Assembly (NCBI GenBank): GCA_037833965.1
Contig: AP031354.1
Coordinates: forward strand, 350,001-414,000
Direction of reading: 5' to 3'
Origin: Marchantia polymorpha subsp. ruderalis
Taxonomy: Eukaryota; Streptophyta; Marchantiopsida; Marchantiales; Marchantiaceae
Length of the DNA stretch: 64,000 bases
This document shows positions 1-12,964 of the stretch, in pieces (position 1 is the stretch's first letter; each line of letters starts with the position of its first letter). The notes beneath the pieces were generated by a model. It made no database searches, was not told where the DNA came from, and saw only the letters and a program-made list of their open reading frames with translations. The position numbers and the translations under genes are program-made.

Positions 1-1196
1 GCGAGATATCTCTGTCGACGTGATAAAAAGGCGATTCTACCTGAATCCGTACCTGAACAAGAACTAAGAAAAGCAAAGGGGAAAGAGAAGAAGCAAGAAC
101 TTTTCTCTCGGTGACTGCAACTCCTAAGGCGATTCAAAAAGCAGCATCAGTATCACACAAGGCTTCTGTTCGGGAGAAATTGGCTACGACTCCGATCAGC
201 GCGTATCTCCAACCTCTTGAGGAGACACCTGCTTCAGTAGGTGCAGATGCGCCTCGGATTTACACCACTCCTTATTTTCCACTACCTGATAGCGATCTCG
301 TTTTCCACGGGGATGTTTTCCACGTTTTGAGGACAGATCGTTTTGGACGATTACAAACGGTGGTGCAAGCTCTCGAAGTACGTATTGCAGACGCTCTTAC
401 ATCACCCTTCAACCTACAATTCTGTTCAGAGATCCGAATCCCATTCCAATCTTCAAAAGGTTCTTCTAGAAGTTCAGGCGGAGGAGTATCCCCATCTCCA
501 TCCGGTTCACCAAAAGGAGGACCGCCGTTTCCGTCAAATCCACCAGGAGAAGGAGGAGGCGGCCCTCCAAATCGTTCGATGGCGAATCCTCAAGGGAATC
601 TTCATCAATCCCCTTTCACGAAGCATTCCTACCCGAAGTTCAAGGCTAAAGGGTATGATGACGACGCCGACTCTTACATCAAACTTTTTGAGTCGGTGTC
701 CACTACAAACAAAGAGAACAATGATGCACATCGAATGCGCATCTTTCCAAGTCTTCTTCGCAAGAAGGCTGGAAGCTGGTACAATCGCCAAGAGTACCGT
801 ACCTGTGGAGATTGACACCTAGGCCAAAATACGTGTGAAGTTCCTGAGGAGATTCCGCGAGTTGGGATACGACAGTCGTGTCCTGACGAAATTGCGTATT
901 CTCCAGCGGGAACGGAAGAAGAATCTAAGAGATTATACCGAGAGGTTCCAGGATCTCATGGATCGAATTCTAAAGACCGGTGAAGGTGTTCCCTACCCTA
1001 CAGGCGATTGATTGGTATGTGACTGGCCTGCCGCAAGAAATGAAGACGTATTGCCACCATAGTAAGTGCGACACGATTGACAATGTGATTATTTTGGCGA
1101 AAGCTTTCGAGACTTCCACGTTGAATAGACGACGGAAGGATCGCTCGTTTGATGAGCGAAAAACCAAGGATAGTCGGAGGAGACAAAGACTATGAA
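1..1196 (+). pseudogene. Decayed gag fragment of a related Gypsy element
   Basis: The translation around 610-780 matches the gag of the intact element at 30603: the KHSYPK motif, then the DDDADSYIKLFESVS segment, then IFPSLLRKKAxSWYN. After a break near 815 the match resumes in another frame with RRFRELGYDSRVLTKL (about 845-900). A stop near 1008 is followed by WYVTGLPQEMKTYC and FETSTLNRR (about 1010-1135). The homology stops at about 1190, before the zinc-knuckle region, and AT-rich DNA follows. The reading frame that opens at 111 starts with GTG rather than ATG, and its first 150 residues do not resemble the intact gag. This is a broken relic of a related but different subfamily. Any LTR lies outside the window to the left. 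Confidence 0.8.
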
Positions 1197-3829
1197 TTCA
1201 TAATATATGAAATATGAATTAATCATATAACTAAATATAGTTACTAAGTACACAAATTGTTTACATGTAGTTTTCAATTCACACATTAATTATTCAACTC
1301 TTATTCAACAAACACACAGATTGATAATGTGTTGATGTCAACTTGATTATGTTAAATAGTGTGTTAATTGAGAGAACACGTCAGCAATCCGTATATTGAA
1401 TCATTTTATATTTCGTGTCATCAATCTATTAGGAATGAAATGAATGATGACAATGAGATTTTACCTTCTTGTATTAGTTGGATAAACGTTAATAATGATA
1501 AAAATGTATTTTAAGTTAATCTCATCTTCAAAGTTTTTGTTTCACTTTCAAATAAAATTATCTCTTAATCTCTATTTTTAAAATGATATCATGGCTATCT
1601 TTTTATTTTTTTGAATGTGGATAATATTTCATGAAAAAGAAAAATTATAATGAATCTTAATTTCTAATATTGTATAGACTATGATATACATCATTGATCT
1701 TTATGCTTAACTTTTAAAAAGAAAGTTCTATATATAGGTATACACATTATAGATTTTTATACTACAATGAAAATTTTTAACTTTATTTACTGTTTATATT
1801 TGTTTCATGAAAATATTTCATTTTGAAATATACATAATAACCTAGTATATAAATATATGATTCAAATAATAAAATTGAAAACGTCATTAATATTTTTGTT
1901 TGTTGGTTATGTAATACATGCGAATTTAGTAATTATATTTTATACTATATTTTTATATTTTTATATTTTATAAAACTATATTTTATACTTATTTGAATTG
2001 TAAATCAGTATGTAATCAAATGGTGATTTACAATTTAATACGTAAAGACTTTATAATTTTAAGTACAAAAACAAGAGATCAAAAATTTTGGTGGAAAATC
2101 ATGGTGAAAAATCGTTTAGAAATCTTACAGGATAAGATCTATCATTTATTTTTTTTATCTTGAAATTTTGGATAATTGACATGTTTCACTCGTATAAAAA
2201 TGAATGAAGAAAAACATAAGATATCATTTGATATGAATTAATTTTTAAAAGTAATTATGATTGAGATGAAAGAGCTAACAAAAGCCATAGTGGAGGCAAG
2301 TACAAACTAGCAAACCATGAAAATATAATTTTTACATTTAAGTATGAGGAAATAGAGGGTATGGAAGAAAAAAATTGGAAATTTGATACAAATACTAAAG
2401 TTCAAACTGAATTCATTGATATTGCAGTATCAAATAAAAAAATGACTTCAAAAGATTTAAAATGAAGCCAATTCATTGCTTCCAATATATTTTTTCCATT
2501 TTCATGTATATAAAGTTGTGTAGCTTGTTGACAAAACTAAGAAAATTATAAAGAAAATAGGCTAATTTATAAAAACTAAGAAGTTGTTGATCAATCAAAG
2601 TTGATATAAACATGCAGATGTTCATTGTAAAAAGTTGGACTTTCAAATAAATTATCATGTTTGAATATTGGTTACAGTAGTACATTAAGAAAACAAAACT
2701 TCAAAGATGAAATATTTTGATACTTACAATGACTTTATTCTTTTTATATATAGATATTTTTGACAAGTTTATGAATTATTAAAGTAACATTATACACTAA
2801 CACGCTTTTTCTTTATCTACTAAAAACTTGGATTGCTCACATGGCAATTAAAATTTTCATTACCATAAAACAACTTTATCTTCTAAAATTTAACTATCAA
2901 AGCTGCAAGAGCTAAAATTTTAGCTAATTTTCAAATTGATTAATATGCTAGATGTACTTTCTACTGAATCAAACATTCTAGTTTATTATCTCAATTTTAT
3001 TTTTAAAATATATTTTTTAACTCAAATCAATCATAATTAGCTATCAAGATTTTTAAAGTATGTCATGAAAATCCCAACTTGTATGCAATTTCACCAACAC
3101 ATTTGCATATGAAAAAAAAATGAATGGATATAAAATTAAATTTTGATTGCTGTATAAAGAAAATTTGTTATAGATCAACAAACATGAATTCTAACATGAA
3201 AATTTTATTTTTTGCAATGTTCATCTTCATGTTATTTTTGTTGATTCAAAGCAATGATAAATTATTCCTTCTTCCTTTTTATGAATTTTCTCTACAAAAT
3301 TATTGATAGTTGCTATTTTTGATCTACTCTTTCTTTGTACATTTCATCAAGCTTGATGAAATTTTGAGAAAAACATCGTACATACAAAAAAATTTGAAAA
3401 ATTTGTCAATCTATTGTTAAGATTGTTTTATGAAAAATTGATTAGGGTCAAAAGAATGTTCCAATTCTATTGATACTTTAATGTAAATGCACATAGCATT
3501 TTTTCAATAGATCTATTAGTTTTTCTTTTATCAAATCATCAATTTGAGAATGATAGGCAGTTGAAATTACTAATTTGGTTATGAAAATACTAAAAAAGTT
3601 TTTTGAAAATAAAGAAGTAAAATGAATAGCTTTATCAATTTTTAAAACTTTTTTTAAACTTTAATTAGCAAAAGTCAAACATGTAACAATAGCAAAAGCA
3701 ATTGAGAAGACTATTTGGTTGATTGGACTTACCGCGTATCGTCAGAGCCAAGTAACTTGTGTGAGAACTTGTATAGAGAGGATTTTTTCTATGGTCGCAT
3801 AGCCCAAAGAAAAAGCGGCCATCACAAAG
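1197..3829. other. AT-rich stretch with no recognisable gene
   Basis: The DNA is strongly AT-rich, with long A and T runs. Open frames are under about 75 codons and low in complexity. I see no LTR ends, zinc-knuckle motifs, RNA genes or clear exon structure. A short frame at 3715-3903 directly abuts the inverted-repeat element and shows no recognisable motif. Confidence 0.6.
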
Positions 3830-3913
3830 GAGATATATGCTTGATGAGAACCCATCAAAACGTAAATTGCTTGATGGGACCCATCAAGTTTCAATTTACT
3901 TGATGGTACCCTA
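3830..3913 (+). repeat. Left terminal inverted repeat of the MULE-like element
   Basis: It pairs with 6911-6994 in inverted orientation, with small mismatches. Both copies contain internal TTGATGG/CCATCAA repeats. Confidence 0.75.
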
Positions 3914-4561
3914 CCAAACAGTCCACGTCACTGTCAAATCGACTCCTTAATGACGCACTGTTGTTTCAAGGATGAATTTGTCCGCATCAATTCATGTGCG
4001 CAGAAATTCTTCATTGTGGCAGTCTGGTGGTGTTGTAGATGTACTGGAGCAGAAATTTGATGATTTGATGAAAGAATTCACGATTACTGGAGTTAGAAGG
4101 TGTACTTCTAATGACATTGCCTTGTATCTCAGATCATTGTTTCCAGATCCAAAAGGGATTTCTCTAATTCAGTCTGCTTGTGCATATGATTTTTAGAACG
4201 TGAGTGCAACCCTTAATGTCCAGAAGCTTCAGTAAATTCGGTTGGGTCGGAAAATCTTGCGAGCAAGAGCAAATTCGGTTTTGTTGAAACTCCAGTGGCA
4301 CGCAGTATAACCCATTGCGTAAACACAAATTAGAACATATTCGTACTGTGGTAACCCACTTTTTGTTTTTCGTCGGAACTAAAACATTTTTGAATAGTAA
4401 GTACCGCGGTAGCAGTTGTAAATAATCGGTACGCAAAACCAGAGTAAAAAGAGCATCGAGAACAGTCAAGGGGTTTTGGGCTTAGGCCACAGTCGAACGC
4501 TTGGGATGGAACGGACGGTTCATGCTGCAAGACCCGCTTTGAGTACCTTCGGCGGTAGATC

Positions 4562-5290
4562 ACTCATAACATTCTCAATTCGTAACTTCATGAGTTACTT
4601 AGGGTCTTGTTGGAAAGAAGTCGACGCGCTGGTTCTAACGAGCCCAAGAACTCGTGAAACGGATGAGAGGTCACTAAGTTATGAGTGTCAGAAGTTACTG
4701 ATAGGGGGCCTTTGGCGGTAGAGCGACTTCGGCGGTATGCCTTCGGCGGTAGACGCCTTCGGGGCAAGCGCCTTCGGCGGAAGAACCGCCGGAAGATGCG
4801 CCATTGGGGCAAAAGCTTTCGGCGGAAGAGTGCCTTCGGCGGTACGCCTTTGGCGGAAGAGTGAATCCCTCATAACTTTCTCAATTCATATTACCTTGAC
4901 TTGATTAGGGTCTCGTTTGAAAGAACTTGACACGCTCGTTCTAACGAGCCCAAGATTTTGTGAAACGGATGAGAGTTCAATGAGTTATGAGTGTAGGAAG
5001 TTATTGATAGGGAGGTTCTTCGGGTCAACGCCTTCGACGACGGACGCCTTCGGGTCAACGCCTTTGGCGGTAGACGCCTTCGGGGCAAGGGCCTTTGGCG
5101 GAAGAGTGAATCCCTCATAACTTTCTCAATTCATATCGCCTTGACTTGGTTAGGGTTCTCGTTGAAAAGAGCTCGACACGCTCGTTCTAACGAGCCCAAG
5201 AACGCTTGGAACGGATAATAGATCAATGCGTTATGAGTGTCAGAAGTTACAGATAGGGAGCCTTTGGGGCAAGCGCTTTCGGCGGAAGAA
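4562..5290 (+). repeat. Three imperfect tandem copies of a U3 module
   Basis: The unit consists of CTCATAACTTTCTCAATTC, a gene-free block with GACACGCTCGTTCTAACGAG, then a GC-rich CCTTCGGCGG spacer. It recurs at about 4562, 4868 and 5112. In the full-length LTRs this module occurs once (for example 25441-25508). Amplification of this block is specific to the short LTR. Confidence 0.75.
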
Positions 5291-5853
5291 CCGCCGGAAG
5301 ATGCGCCTTCGGCTCAAGGGCCTTCGGCGGTAGACGCCTTCGGCGCCACGTGGCAGAAGATTCCCGATGGCGGAAATTGGCGGGATTATGTCAAGTGTGG
5401 GAAGCAGAACGGCGGGGCGTGAGGTCGCGCGTGGGAGGCAGAATGGCGGGGGGTGAAGTCGCACGTGAGGAGCAGGCCGTTACCCATAATCGCGGGAACG
5501 GCATTCAAGCGGCATGTGGGTCCCCCGGACCTCGGATTTTGGAGAAAGAATTTCGGAATAGGTTCAGAGATCTTGCGGGGCTCATATCTTTGCGATGGAC
5601 GGTTGGATAGATCTGAAATTTGGTGAAGCCGTTGGTCTCAGCTCGCCACGCATGGCTGCAAACTTTCAGCCTCAGATCTTGGATGTAAAGCGGTTAAAGA
5701 CGCTGGCGGCTCTTTATAGTAGGCTTAGGATTCAGATTAAGGGTTAGGGTTAGATTTAGGTTGTAAGGAAGACAGCCGCCGACTCCTCAGGTGTAGGATC
5801 TGTTGCGGCTCGCACCATAGCAGGTAGTGTAGTGTTAGTTAGGACTTACAAGG

Positions 5854-5863
5854 TATAAAGTAG
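5854..5863 (+). promoter_or_regulatory. LTR TATA box (short solo LTR)
   Basis: TATAAAGTAG lies in the same context (GGTATAAA, then AGTTC, then AGGCGT) as the TATA box of every other LTR copy in the window. Confidence 0.6.
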
Positions 5864-6910
5864 TTCAAGGCGTCTTGCCTTGGGATTCTTCCAGTTGGGA
5901 AGTGCAGATCAGGAACTCATTTTCTCTGCGTGTTTGTGTCCTTAGTTCTGTCACCGCGCAAGAGGAGCTACAACTTGGCGATCCGCATTTTGTAGCTGAA
6001 GGCCTTCGGCCGAATGTTCAGAGCTAGTACACTGGTTAGAGACTTGAGTAGTTCGGATCTACACCTACGGGTGATTGCCGATGCTCAGAGCTAGTTACTA
6101 GTTAGATACTTGAACAGTTCCCCCTTACACTTTCGAGTGATTGTTCCTGATTGTACTCCTTCAGGATTTTTCCCCTAAATGCCAAAGTGAAGTTTTGTTA
6201 CTTCGAGTAAGCCTTGGTTGTAATTCAGGTTACGCTGCAGCAGGTGCCTTCAGAGCAACCCCTGTAGTATTTCTGGGAATGACAAGTGCCTAAGAATTCA
6301 AATTCTTCAATAGACTGTTATGGTGTGCTACTGGATCTTTTCTCAGTTGGACCTGTGTTCTCTGCGCGTTTCGTGAGTTGAGTGTGTTGTTCACCGCGTG
6401 TGACTGACTTCGATCCGAAGTAGAAAGTCCAATCCGGGTTCCCTGTGCTAGCAGAAACTAATGGAAGGGTTGTAAAAGCCGGAGTTGGGAGTCACTACCC
6501 GCAGATTCGCTGAGTGTACTCGCGAGAGACTTTCCCCCTAAAATCTTAAGTAGAGGTCCTAACCGATCTCTGAGTTGTGTTTCGATAGTTTCAGGTATGT
6601 GTGTGTGTGTGTGTGTTGAGTGAACTACGCTGCATTGTGCGACCTCCGAGTGATCTCCGAGTGAACACTTGCAGTATTTCTGGGAGTGACAGTCGCCTGA
6701 GAATTCAAACTCTTCAATAGTCTGTTAAATGTGACACTTTGTACTCTGTGTGTTGCCTCTGTCCCTGTGGGTTCGACCTTTCTACCACTATATTGCAGTT
6801 TTAGCCTTTGGTGGGTTATTACACGTAAAAAAAACATATTAGAACTCATTTGTACAAGAACATACCCTCACTAGAACGCGTATTAGAACTCATCGACGTT
6901 GTACTGTTAG

Positions 6911-6994
6911 TGGGGTCCCATCGGGTAAATTGAAACTTGATGAATTACATCAAGCAATTTACGTTTTGATGGGGTCCCATCAAGCAAATACCTC
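6911..6994 (-). repeat. Right terminal inverted repeat of the MULE-like element
   Basis: This is the inverted partner of 3830-3913. The outer flank carries the second copy of the 10-bp duplication CATCACAAAG (6995-7004). Confidence 0.75.
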
Positions 6995-8396
6995 CATCAC
7001 AAAGGCTACAATACATGTCTTTATAGGCTTCTTTATACTTCTCAAGATTTTTTTTATGTGGAAATTAGAATTACTTTTTGTTTATTTTCTTTTAGCAATG
7101 TTGGAAGGAAAAGATATTTTATTCCTTTTTTTATGTGTAAATTAGAATCACTTTCTGTTTATTTGCTTTTAGCAACATGGTGAGGAAAACAAAGTTTATT
7201 TGTTGCGAAAAATTTAGTTTACATACTGCAACGCGTAGCAAAAAATGCAGCACATAAAAAAAGGATGTAATAAGGGAACATACATAGTAATTTTCTAACT
7301 TTTTTAAAACAAAAAAGCAAAGCACATAAATAAAAGGATGCAATAAAGAAACATACATAGTAATTTTTAACTTTTGTCAAAAAAAAAATAGCAAAGCGAG
7401 AAAGCCGGAGGAAGGTGAGGATAACGTCAAGTCAGCGCTTTCTTTGTTAGGAAGCCTTATTATTTTGGTGATCTTGAATCCAAGAGTACGTCTTAACAAA
7501 ATTGGTTTGTTTGAATTTTGATCTTTGATGGTATTTTATCTATTTTGACAATCTTTCTACCAGTCGAGGTGAAAAGGCCACAAGGTCTTCTAATTTATTT
7601 TTCATAATTTTTTGTATGTTACATAAGCTTTGTCCAATTTGATATCCCTGCCTCACAGGTTTATTCCAAATTTTATTTTTTTCAAAAGTGATGAAATGGG
7701 ATGAAAACAAGAGATTATCAATCTTACTTACTCTAATCAAACATCTTGTTGCAAATCAGCTGATAAAAAATTAAAATTCAACATAAGGATTCTCTTTATC
7801 AAAGATGCACTTTGTAATAAAATGATTGAGCTAGTCAAATTTGACATTATATTCAATATGTAGATGCATTCATCAAAATTATTCTTTTGAAAAGATTTAG
7901 AATACACTGTATTACTTTGAAGATATCATATGAAAAACACAAGAAGAGTTTACCAGCAATTTTGTTATCTTTATATATAAATCTATTTTATCATGTTTTG
8001 ATTATGGCTTAGTTGTAATAAGTTTTAGTATAAAGAACATTTTATGCTAGTTTTTTATTCTAAAATTGTTAGTATAATAATTATATAGGTTATGGAGCAT
8101 ATTGTACTCATAACATGAATTAAGAAGGAGATTATTAGTAATTGTGGTAACGTAGTTTTTCATTTTTTTTCAAAAAGATAAAGTTTGAAGAGTAGAGATA
8201 TAGAAATTTACACTTTTAGTATGAGAATAATTAAAAGTAGATTAAATAAAGTATTCTGTAGCAGATGACAAGTTAGGAATAGTTGGAATCCATGTAAGGT
8301 ACCCCTATGCCGGAGTTAGTATTTTTACTTGCAGTCAATAAAGTTAAATTAGATGGATTATGATTTGCTAGAGTAGATACCTCACAAATTTGTGAG
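6995..8396. other. AT-rich spacer with two local tandem duplications
   Basis: I see no gene. A block starting near 7050 (TTATGTGGAAATTAGAAT) recurs about 77 bp later near 7127. A block starting near 7245 (GCACATAAAAAAAGGATG) recurs about 71 bp later near 7321. The remainder is simple AT-rich DNA. Confidence 0.6.
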
Positions 8397-8899
8397 TTAA
8401 TGACGACTTGACTTAGGAAGGATCTTGATAGATGGAGCTTGACATGCTCGTTCTAACAAGCCAAAGAACTTCTGAAACGGATAAACTACTGATTGAGAGT
8501 GCCGGAATTTGGATTGAAAGCATTTCGCAATGAGCTGATAGCTACCAAGCTCAATTTCTTGCTTTAGGCCTAGAATTGGATTTCCTCGGTAATTGTGAAG
8601 AAGTGGTATGAGGATGGCGCGCCATAAGACAATGGAATTTTTGGTACCCCGGGAGTTGGACGATTGAGCAATGAACTCAAATCTTGGGACCATGTGCAGG
8701 TCAAGTAGGAGGAGATTTGCTCTACGATCACTAGAGCGTGAAGGTGACACATCAAAAAAAGAAGACGTTCGCCGAGTTGTTCAAATCACATTGATCGATC
8801 AAGAATAGGTAGTAGACAACGGATTACATTGATCCTCTGAGACTCAATGTGGCCGTGACACTAATGTAGATTTTTAAGTCTTCGCGGACAACGTACATG
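8397..8899 (+). pseudogene. Old decayed U3-ORF copy, left part
   Basis: After a degenerate U3 module (CTCGTTCTAACAAGCC near 8447), the plus strand encodes a decayed version of the N-terminal domain of the LTR protein. GLKAFRNELIATKLNFLL is visible near 8514-8567, with the two conserved Trp codons that follow changed to TAG. Further on come LGPCAG, SVKVT, FAELFK and SSRTTYM, which ends exactly at the solo LTR insertion at 8900. The copy continues at 14152. It has many stops and is not functional. The U3 section between the module and the ORF is much shorter than in young LTRs. Confidence 0.75.
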
Positions 8900-9104
8900 T
8901 GTAATAACCCAACAAAGGCTAAAACTGCAATATAGTGGTAGAAAGGTCGAACCCACAGGGACAGGGGCAACACACAGAGTACAAAGTGTCACATTTAATA
9001 GACTATTGAAGAGTTTGAATTCTCAGGCGACTTTCACTTCCAGAAATACTGCAAGTGTTCACTCGGAGCTCACTCGGAGGTCGCACAGTGCAGCGTAGTT
9101 CACT

Positions 9105-9105
9105 C

Positions 9106-9138
<33 letters not shown>
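9105..9138. repeat. (CA)n/(GT)n microsatellite in LTR tail
   Basis: An uninterrupted CA run in the U5-like tail. Most other LTR copies carry a GT/CA tract at the same place, with different lengths. Confidence 0.9.
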
Positions 9139-9140
<2 letters not shown>

Positions 9141-10026
9141 GAAACTATGGAAACACAACTCAGAGGTCGGTTAGGACCTCTACTTAAGATTTTAGGGGGA
9201 AAGTCTCTCGCGAGTACACTCAGCGAATCTGCGGGTATTGACTCCCAACTCCGGCTTTTACAACCCTTCCACTAGTTTCTACTAGCACAGGGAACCCGGC
9301 TTGGACTTCCTACTTCGCATCGAAGTCACTCACATGCGGTGAACAACACACTCAACTCACAAAACGCGCAGAGAACACATGTCCGCACTGAGGGACTCAA
9401 CTGAGAAACGTTCCAGTAGCACACCATAACAGTCTATTGAAGAGTTTGAATTCTTAGGCACTTGTCATTCCCAGAAATACTACAGGGATTTGCCCCGAGG
9501 CACCTGCTGCAGCGTAACCTGAATTTACAACCAAGGCTTACTCGAAGTAGCAAAACTTCACTTTGGCATTCAGGGGAAAAATCCCGAAGGAGTACAATCA
9601 GGAACAATCACTCGAAAGTGTAAGGGGAACTGTTCAAGTATCTAACTAGTAACTGGCTCTGAGCATCGGCAATCACCCGCAGGTGTAGATCCGAACTACT
9701 CAAGTCTCTAACCAGTGTACTAGCTCTGAACATTCGGCCGAAGGCCTTCAGCTACAAAATGCGGATCGCCAAGTTGTAGCTCCTCTTGCGTGGTGACAGA
9801 ACTAAGGACACAAACACGCAGAGAAAATGAGTTCCTGATCTGCACTTCCGAAACTAGAAAAATCTCAAGGCAAGACGCCTTGAACTATTTTATATCTTCT
9901 AAGTCTTAACTAACACTACACTGCACTACGCTACGCGCCTGCAAGGAACCACGCTACACTACACTTCGCAGAACCTGTGCTTCGCCTTCTGCGCGACGGA
10001 CTGCCGCGCACTAACTCCCTACCCTG

Positions 10027-12964
10027 CTAGTCTTCCGCTTGACTGCGCAGTCCCAACCGCCGCAACACCGCAGAAACCTCTGTCTCGAGGGTGGCCATGG
10101 TGTCCCGCGACTTTGACAGAAACGAATCCAGCTTCTTCGCCACTCGCCGCCGGCTCCGACTGTCACCTGACAACAAACGCGCCGCACGAAGCTCTAACTC
10201 GCGCAGTGTGAGTTTCTCCTGCGCTGCCACTTCCCAGTGGGCGTAACCTCTGAGACAGTGGTTGACTCGCCTCGCCAACTCTTCCTTCGTGCGATCTGCC
10301 TCCCGCCGGAGATCGTCTTCAACTACAACCAACTGCAATTCGGCCTTCGCACGCTGCGCTCTCAATTCTCCGAACTCGGATTGCAGTCTGCGGATTAATT
10401 CTTCATCCGCCTGCCGTGCGAGATGACACTGCTCTAACAACCGTGTCTGTCGCACGAGCTCTTCTGACAAAATTCGATTCTGAGCCTGCTCAGAATCCAA
10501 CTCCTCTGCGAGCTTCGCCTTCTCCTTGGCGAAATCTTCCAGCTTCTCATCCTTCGTCTTGTCGAGAGCTTTGTACACCTTCTTAGTGAGATTGAAGTGA
10601 CTCCACAGGCAATCATGCTTCTCCCGCAGATCCTTAAGTTCCTAATCCACACGGGCCAACAACTTGCTGGTGTGGACTTTAGTGCGGGTTCGCCTTTTCA
10701 CTAATTCAACGTAGAACCCAGGCTGGCGGGGGTCCGCGTACTTCTCCACTTTGCGATCAAGGTACCTCAACAGAGGTACCACCTGCTCGCACAGCGCCGC
10801 CGTCGGTGTGCCTGCCACTGACTGCTCCTCCTCCTCACTTGATTCCGATCCCGACGCTGATTCCGTCGATCCTCCTTCTTCGTCATCCTCCGAATTGAGG
10901 ATTTCGGTCGCCACTGAATTCGCCGGCGACTTTTTTGAGCGTGGCTTCGAAATGTCTGCGTCGTCTGCCACCACTATCGCTGCTGCAGCCTCGCTGCTCC
11001 CTGCCAGAATGTCCAAGGCGGTGAAAGAATGAGGTTGTGCCAAATTCACATCGCCTGCCCGTCCGGCTTCTGCTAACTCCTCATCGCCGAAGGCGTCCAC
11101 CGCCGAAGGCGATCGCGCGGAAGGTGTTTGCGCGGAGTGCAATTGTGCATCGCACACACGTATTTCCTCCTACCGACAGTCAATCCGCTCCTCCATTAGG
11201 TCCTGCGCCAGGGATGCGTCTTGCCTATGCGTAGGCGCTATTGTCGACGGCGCTTCCGTCGCAGGCGGTTGAGCCGAAGGCGGCTCGCCTGATGTCCCTT
11301 GGCCCGAATGCCCTTCCGCCGAAGGCACACCTTCCTTGCGGACTTCCCGTCAAGGGCACGTTCCCCGCCGGCTCCCTACTTGTAACTCGGTGGCCCGAAG
11401 GCCCTTGCGCCGAAGGCGCATTTCCCGGCGGTCTCACCGCCAAAGGACCTTGCCCCGAAGGCCCTTGAGCCGAAGGCGGATCTTCCGCCGGCTCCTTTCC
11501 TTTCTTACGCTGCACCGGAGGCGAGTCTCGCCTATGCGTAGGCGCTCTCCTATCCGCAGGTGTTCTCTTGTCCGCAGGGAGTCGCCTATCCGCAGGGATT
11601 CGCCTATCTGTAGGCGGCACACTCATCTGTGCCGCGTGTTGTCGCTCTTGACCCGAAGGTCGTCTCACTTCCGTCGAGGGCGACTGTGCCTTCGGCGTAG
11701 GGAGGTCCGCTGACCCCTTTGCTTTCCGCGCATTCCCGTCCTCCTCCGAGGATGGGATCTCCTCCTCTCCAGCGGCCCGCGCCGTCTCCGTGCTACTTGC
11801 AGGCAATACAAGCCGTCGCGCTTTCTGCTTTGGCCGACTGCAAATTTCTTCCAGTGGCCGCTTCCGTTTGAGAGCCGTCGAGTCTCGATGTGGCTCTTTC
11901 TCCGGTTCCTCTCTCCATCTCCGCTTTCGCGGCTCTCGCGCTGCGGATGCGTCTCTCCCCGCATCCTGTTGAGCCGGTGGAGTAGAGGTCGGAGTGTCCT
12001 CCGCGTCGGAGTCGACCTCGTTATCCCGCACATACCTCCCGGGATTGTCAAGTGACAATAGCGGATACTAAATACGCTCGGTCGCGGTTAAGCAACCCAT
12101 CGACCGATAAAAGTTTATCAAGAAGGGGGAGAGATGATTGATCGTTCCTCCCCTCTCCTCAAACGCATGCTGCCGCGTTACCCTATGCAAGATACGCGAC
12201 CAGTGAACCTGAGCTCCGGCCAATGTGAGCTCCACGAAAGACACTTGCCAAGAAGTGATGTACGTTGTTCGGTGCGGCTGCAAGAGTTGCAGAAGTGCCA
12301 TCGCTACGTTCCTGCGGAAGCGATCCCTGTAGTCACGGGTCCTGTACCTGTTCTTGGTGGACTTCTCTCTCTTGAAAAATTCCACGAAGGAGGCTTCTTC
12401 CGCCTTCGTCACCTTGACGCTCTCACTATCGAATAGGAGGAACCCGTCCTCGCCTGCACATCTCCCCAGCACTTGTCCCCAATCGTGGACAGCCCAACGA
12501 TCTACCTGCGGTCGGAATCCGCGCGTAGGTTGGTGTCTCTCCCTTTGCCATTCGCGCACCATGTCCGGGCACACGTAATTCCATCCCCACAGCAGGAAAT
12601 TGAGTTTTACTGCAATCAGCCGGTCCTGAAAAGCACGCAACCCAATCTGCGGAAGCTTGAGTGGAACCATCCGCAGCTGAGTGGACTTCGACATCGCGTT
12701 CTTGAAATTTGATTTCGTGAACCTTCCTCCACTACCCTCAAGCTTCTTGCTCACAACTTCGATTCTCCTGCAAACTCTATTCTCTCTCGATTCTGACTGT
12801 CGCGCACTCAATTCTCCCTCTGTCACCGTGTGAGTCTCTGCGCGGTGGTGTCTGGAATGTCTCTCGGCTAGGAGGTCGACGCGTGCAGCTCGCACAAGAA
12901 ATTGAAATCGCAAATTCAAGAATGAAGTGTCCGTTCTCCGCTCGCAGGATGTCATGGTCGGCAC
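10027..12964 (-). pseudogene. Broken U3 ORF of the solo LTR
   Basis: Read on the minus strand it starts at the family ATG (MTSCERR, codon near 12955) and covers the N-terminal domain with LRMVPLKLPQIGLRAF and VSFVEL. An in-frame stop near 12068 follows the TATERI segment. The disordered Pro/Ser/Arg-rich middle runs 12058-11225, a frameshift lies between 11225 and 11157, another stop is near 10642, and the coiled-coil C-terminus runs 10578-10027. At least three disabling changes are visible, so the ORF cannot be expressed as one protein. Confidence 0.85.

Larger units (their letters stand above)
4347..6823 (+). mobile_element. Solo LTR lacking the U3 ORF (short variant)
   Basis: It begins TGTGGTAACCCACTTTTTG and ends GGGTTATTACA, the same termini as the 5.4-kb LTRs of the intact element. 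The flanks are CGTAC (4342-4346) and CGTAA (6824-6828), a 5-bp target duplication with one mismatch. The TATA region (TATAAAG at 5854), the R/U5-like tail and the GT tract near 6598-6616 are all present. The segment that encodes the about 1050-residue U3 protein elsewhere is absent: GC-rich CCTTCGG-type repeats pass almost directly into an unrelated 0.4-kb stretch before the TATA box. It is either a deletion derivative or a distinct ORF-less subfamily. No internal retroelement sequence adjoins it. Confidence 0.85.
3830..6994. mobile_element. MULE-like inverted-repeat DNA element split by a solo LTR
   Basis: The two ends are inverted copies of each other over about 80 bp. The left end (3830-3913) begins GAGATATATGCTTGATG. 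The right end, read on the minus strand from 6994, begins GAGGTATTTGCTTGATG. Both continue with the same CATCAAAACGTAAATTGC block. The element is bracketed by the 10-bp direct repeat CATCACAAAG (3820-3829 and 6995-7004). Long terminal inverted repeats with a 9-11-bp target duplication are typical of Mutator-like elements. Without the LTR insertion (4347-6823) it would be only about 0.7 kb, and I see no transposase, so it is a non-autonomous MITE-like copy. Confidence 0.75.
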
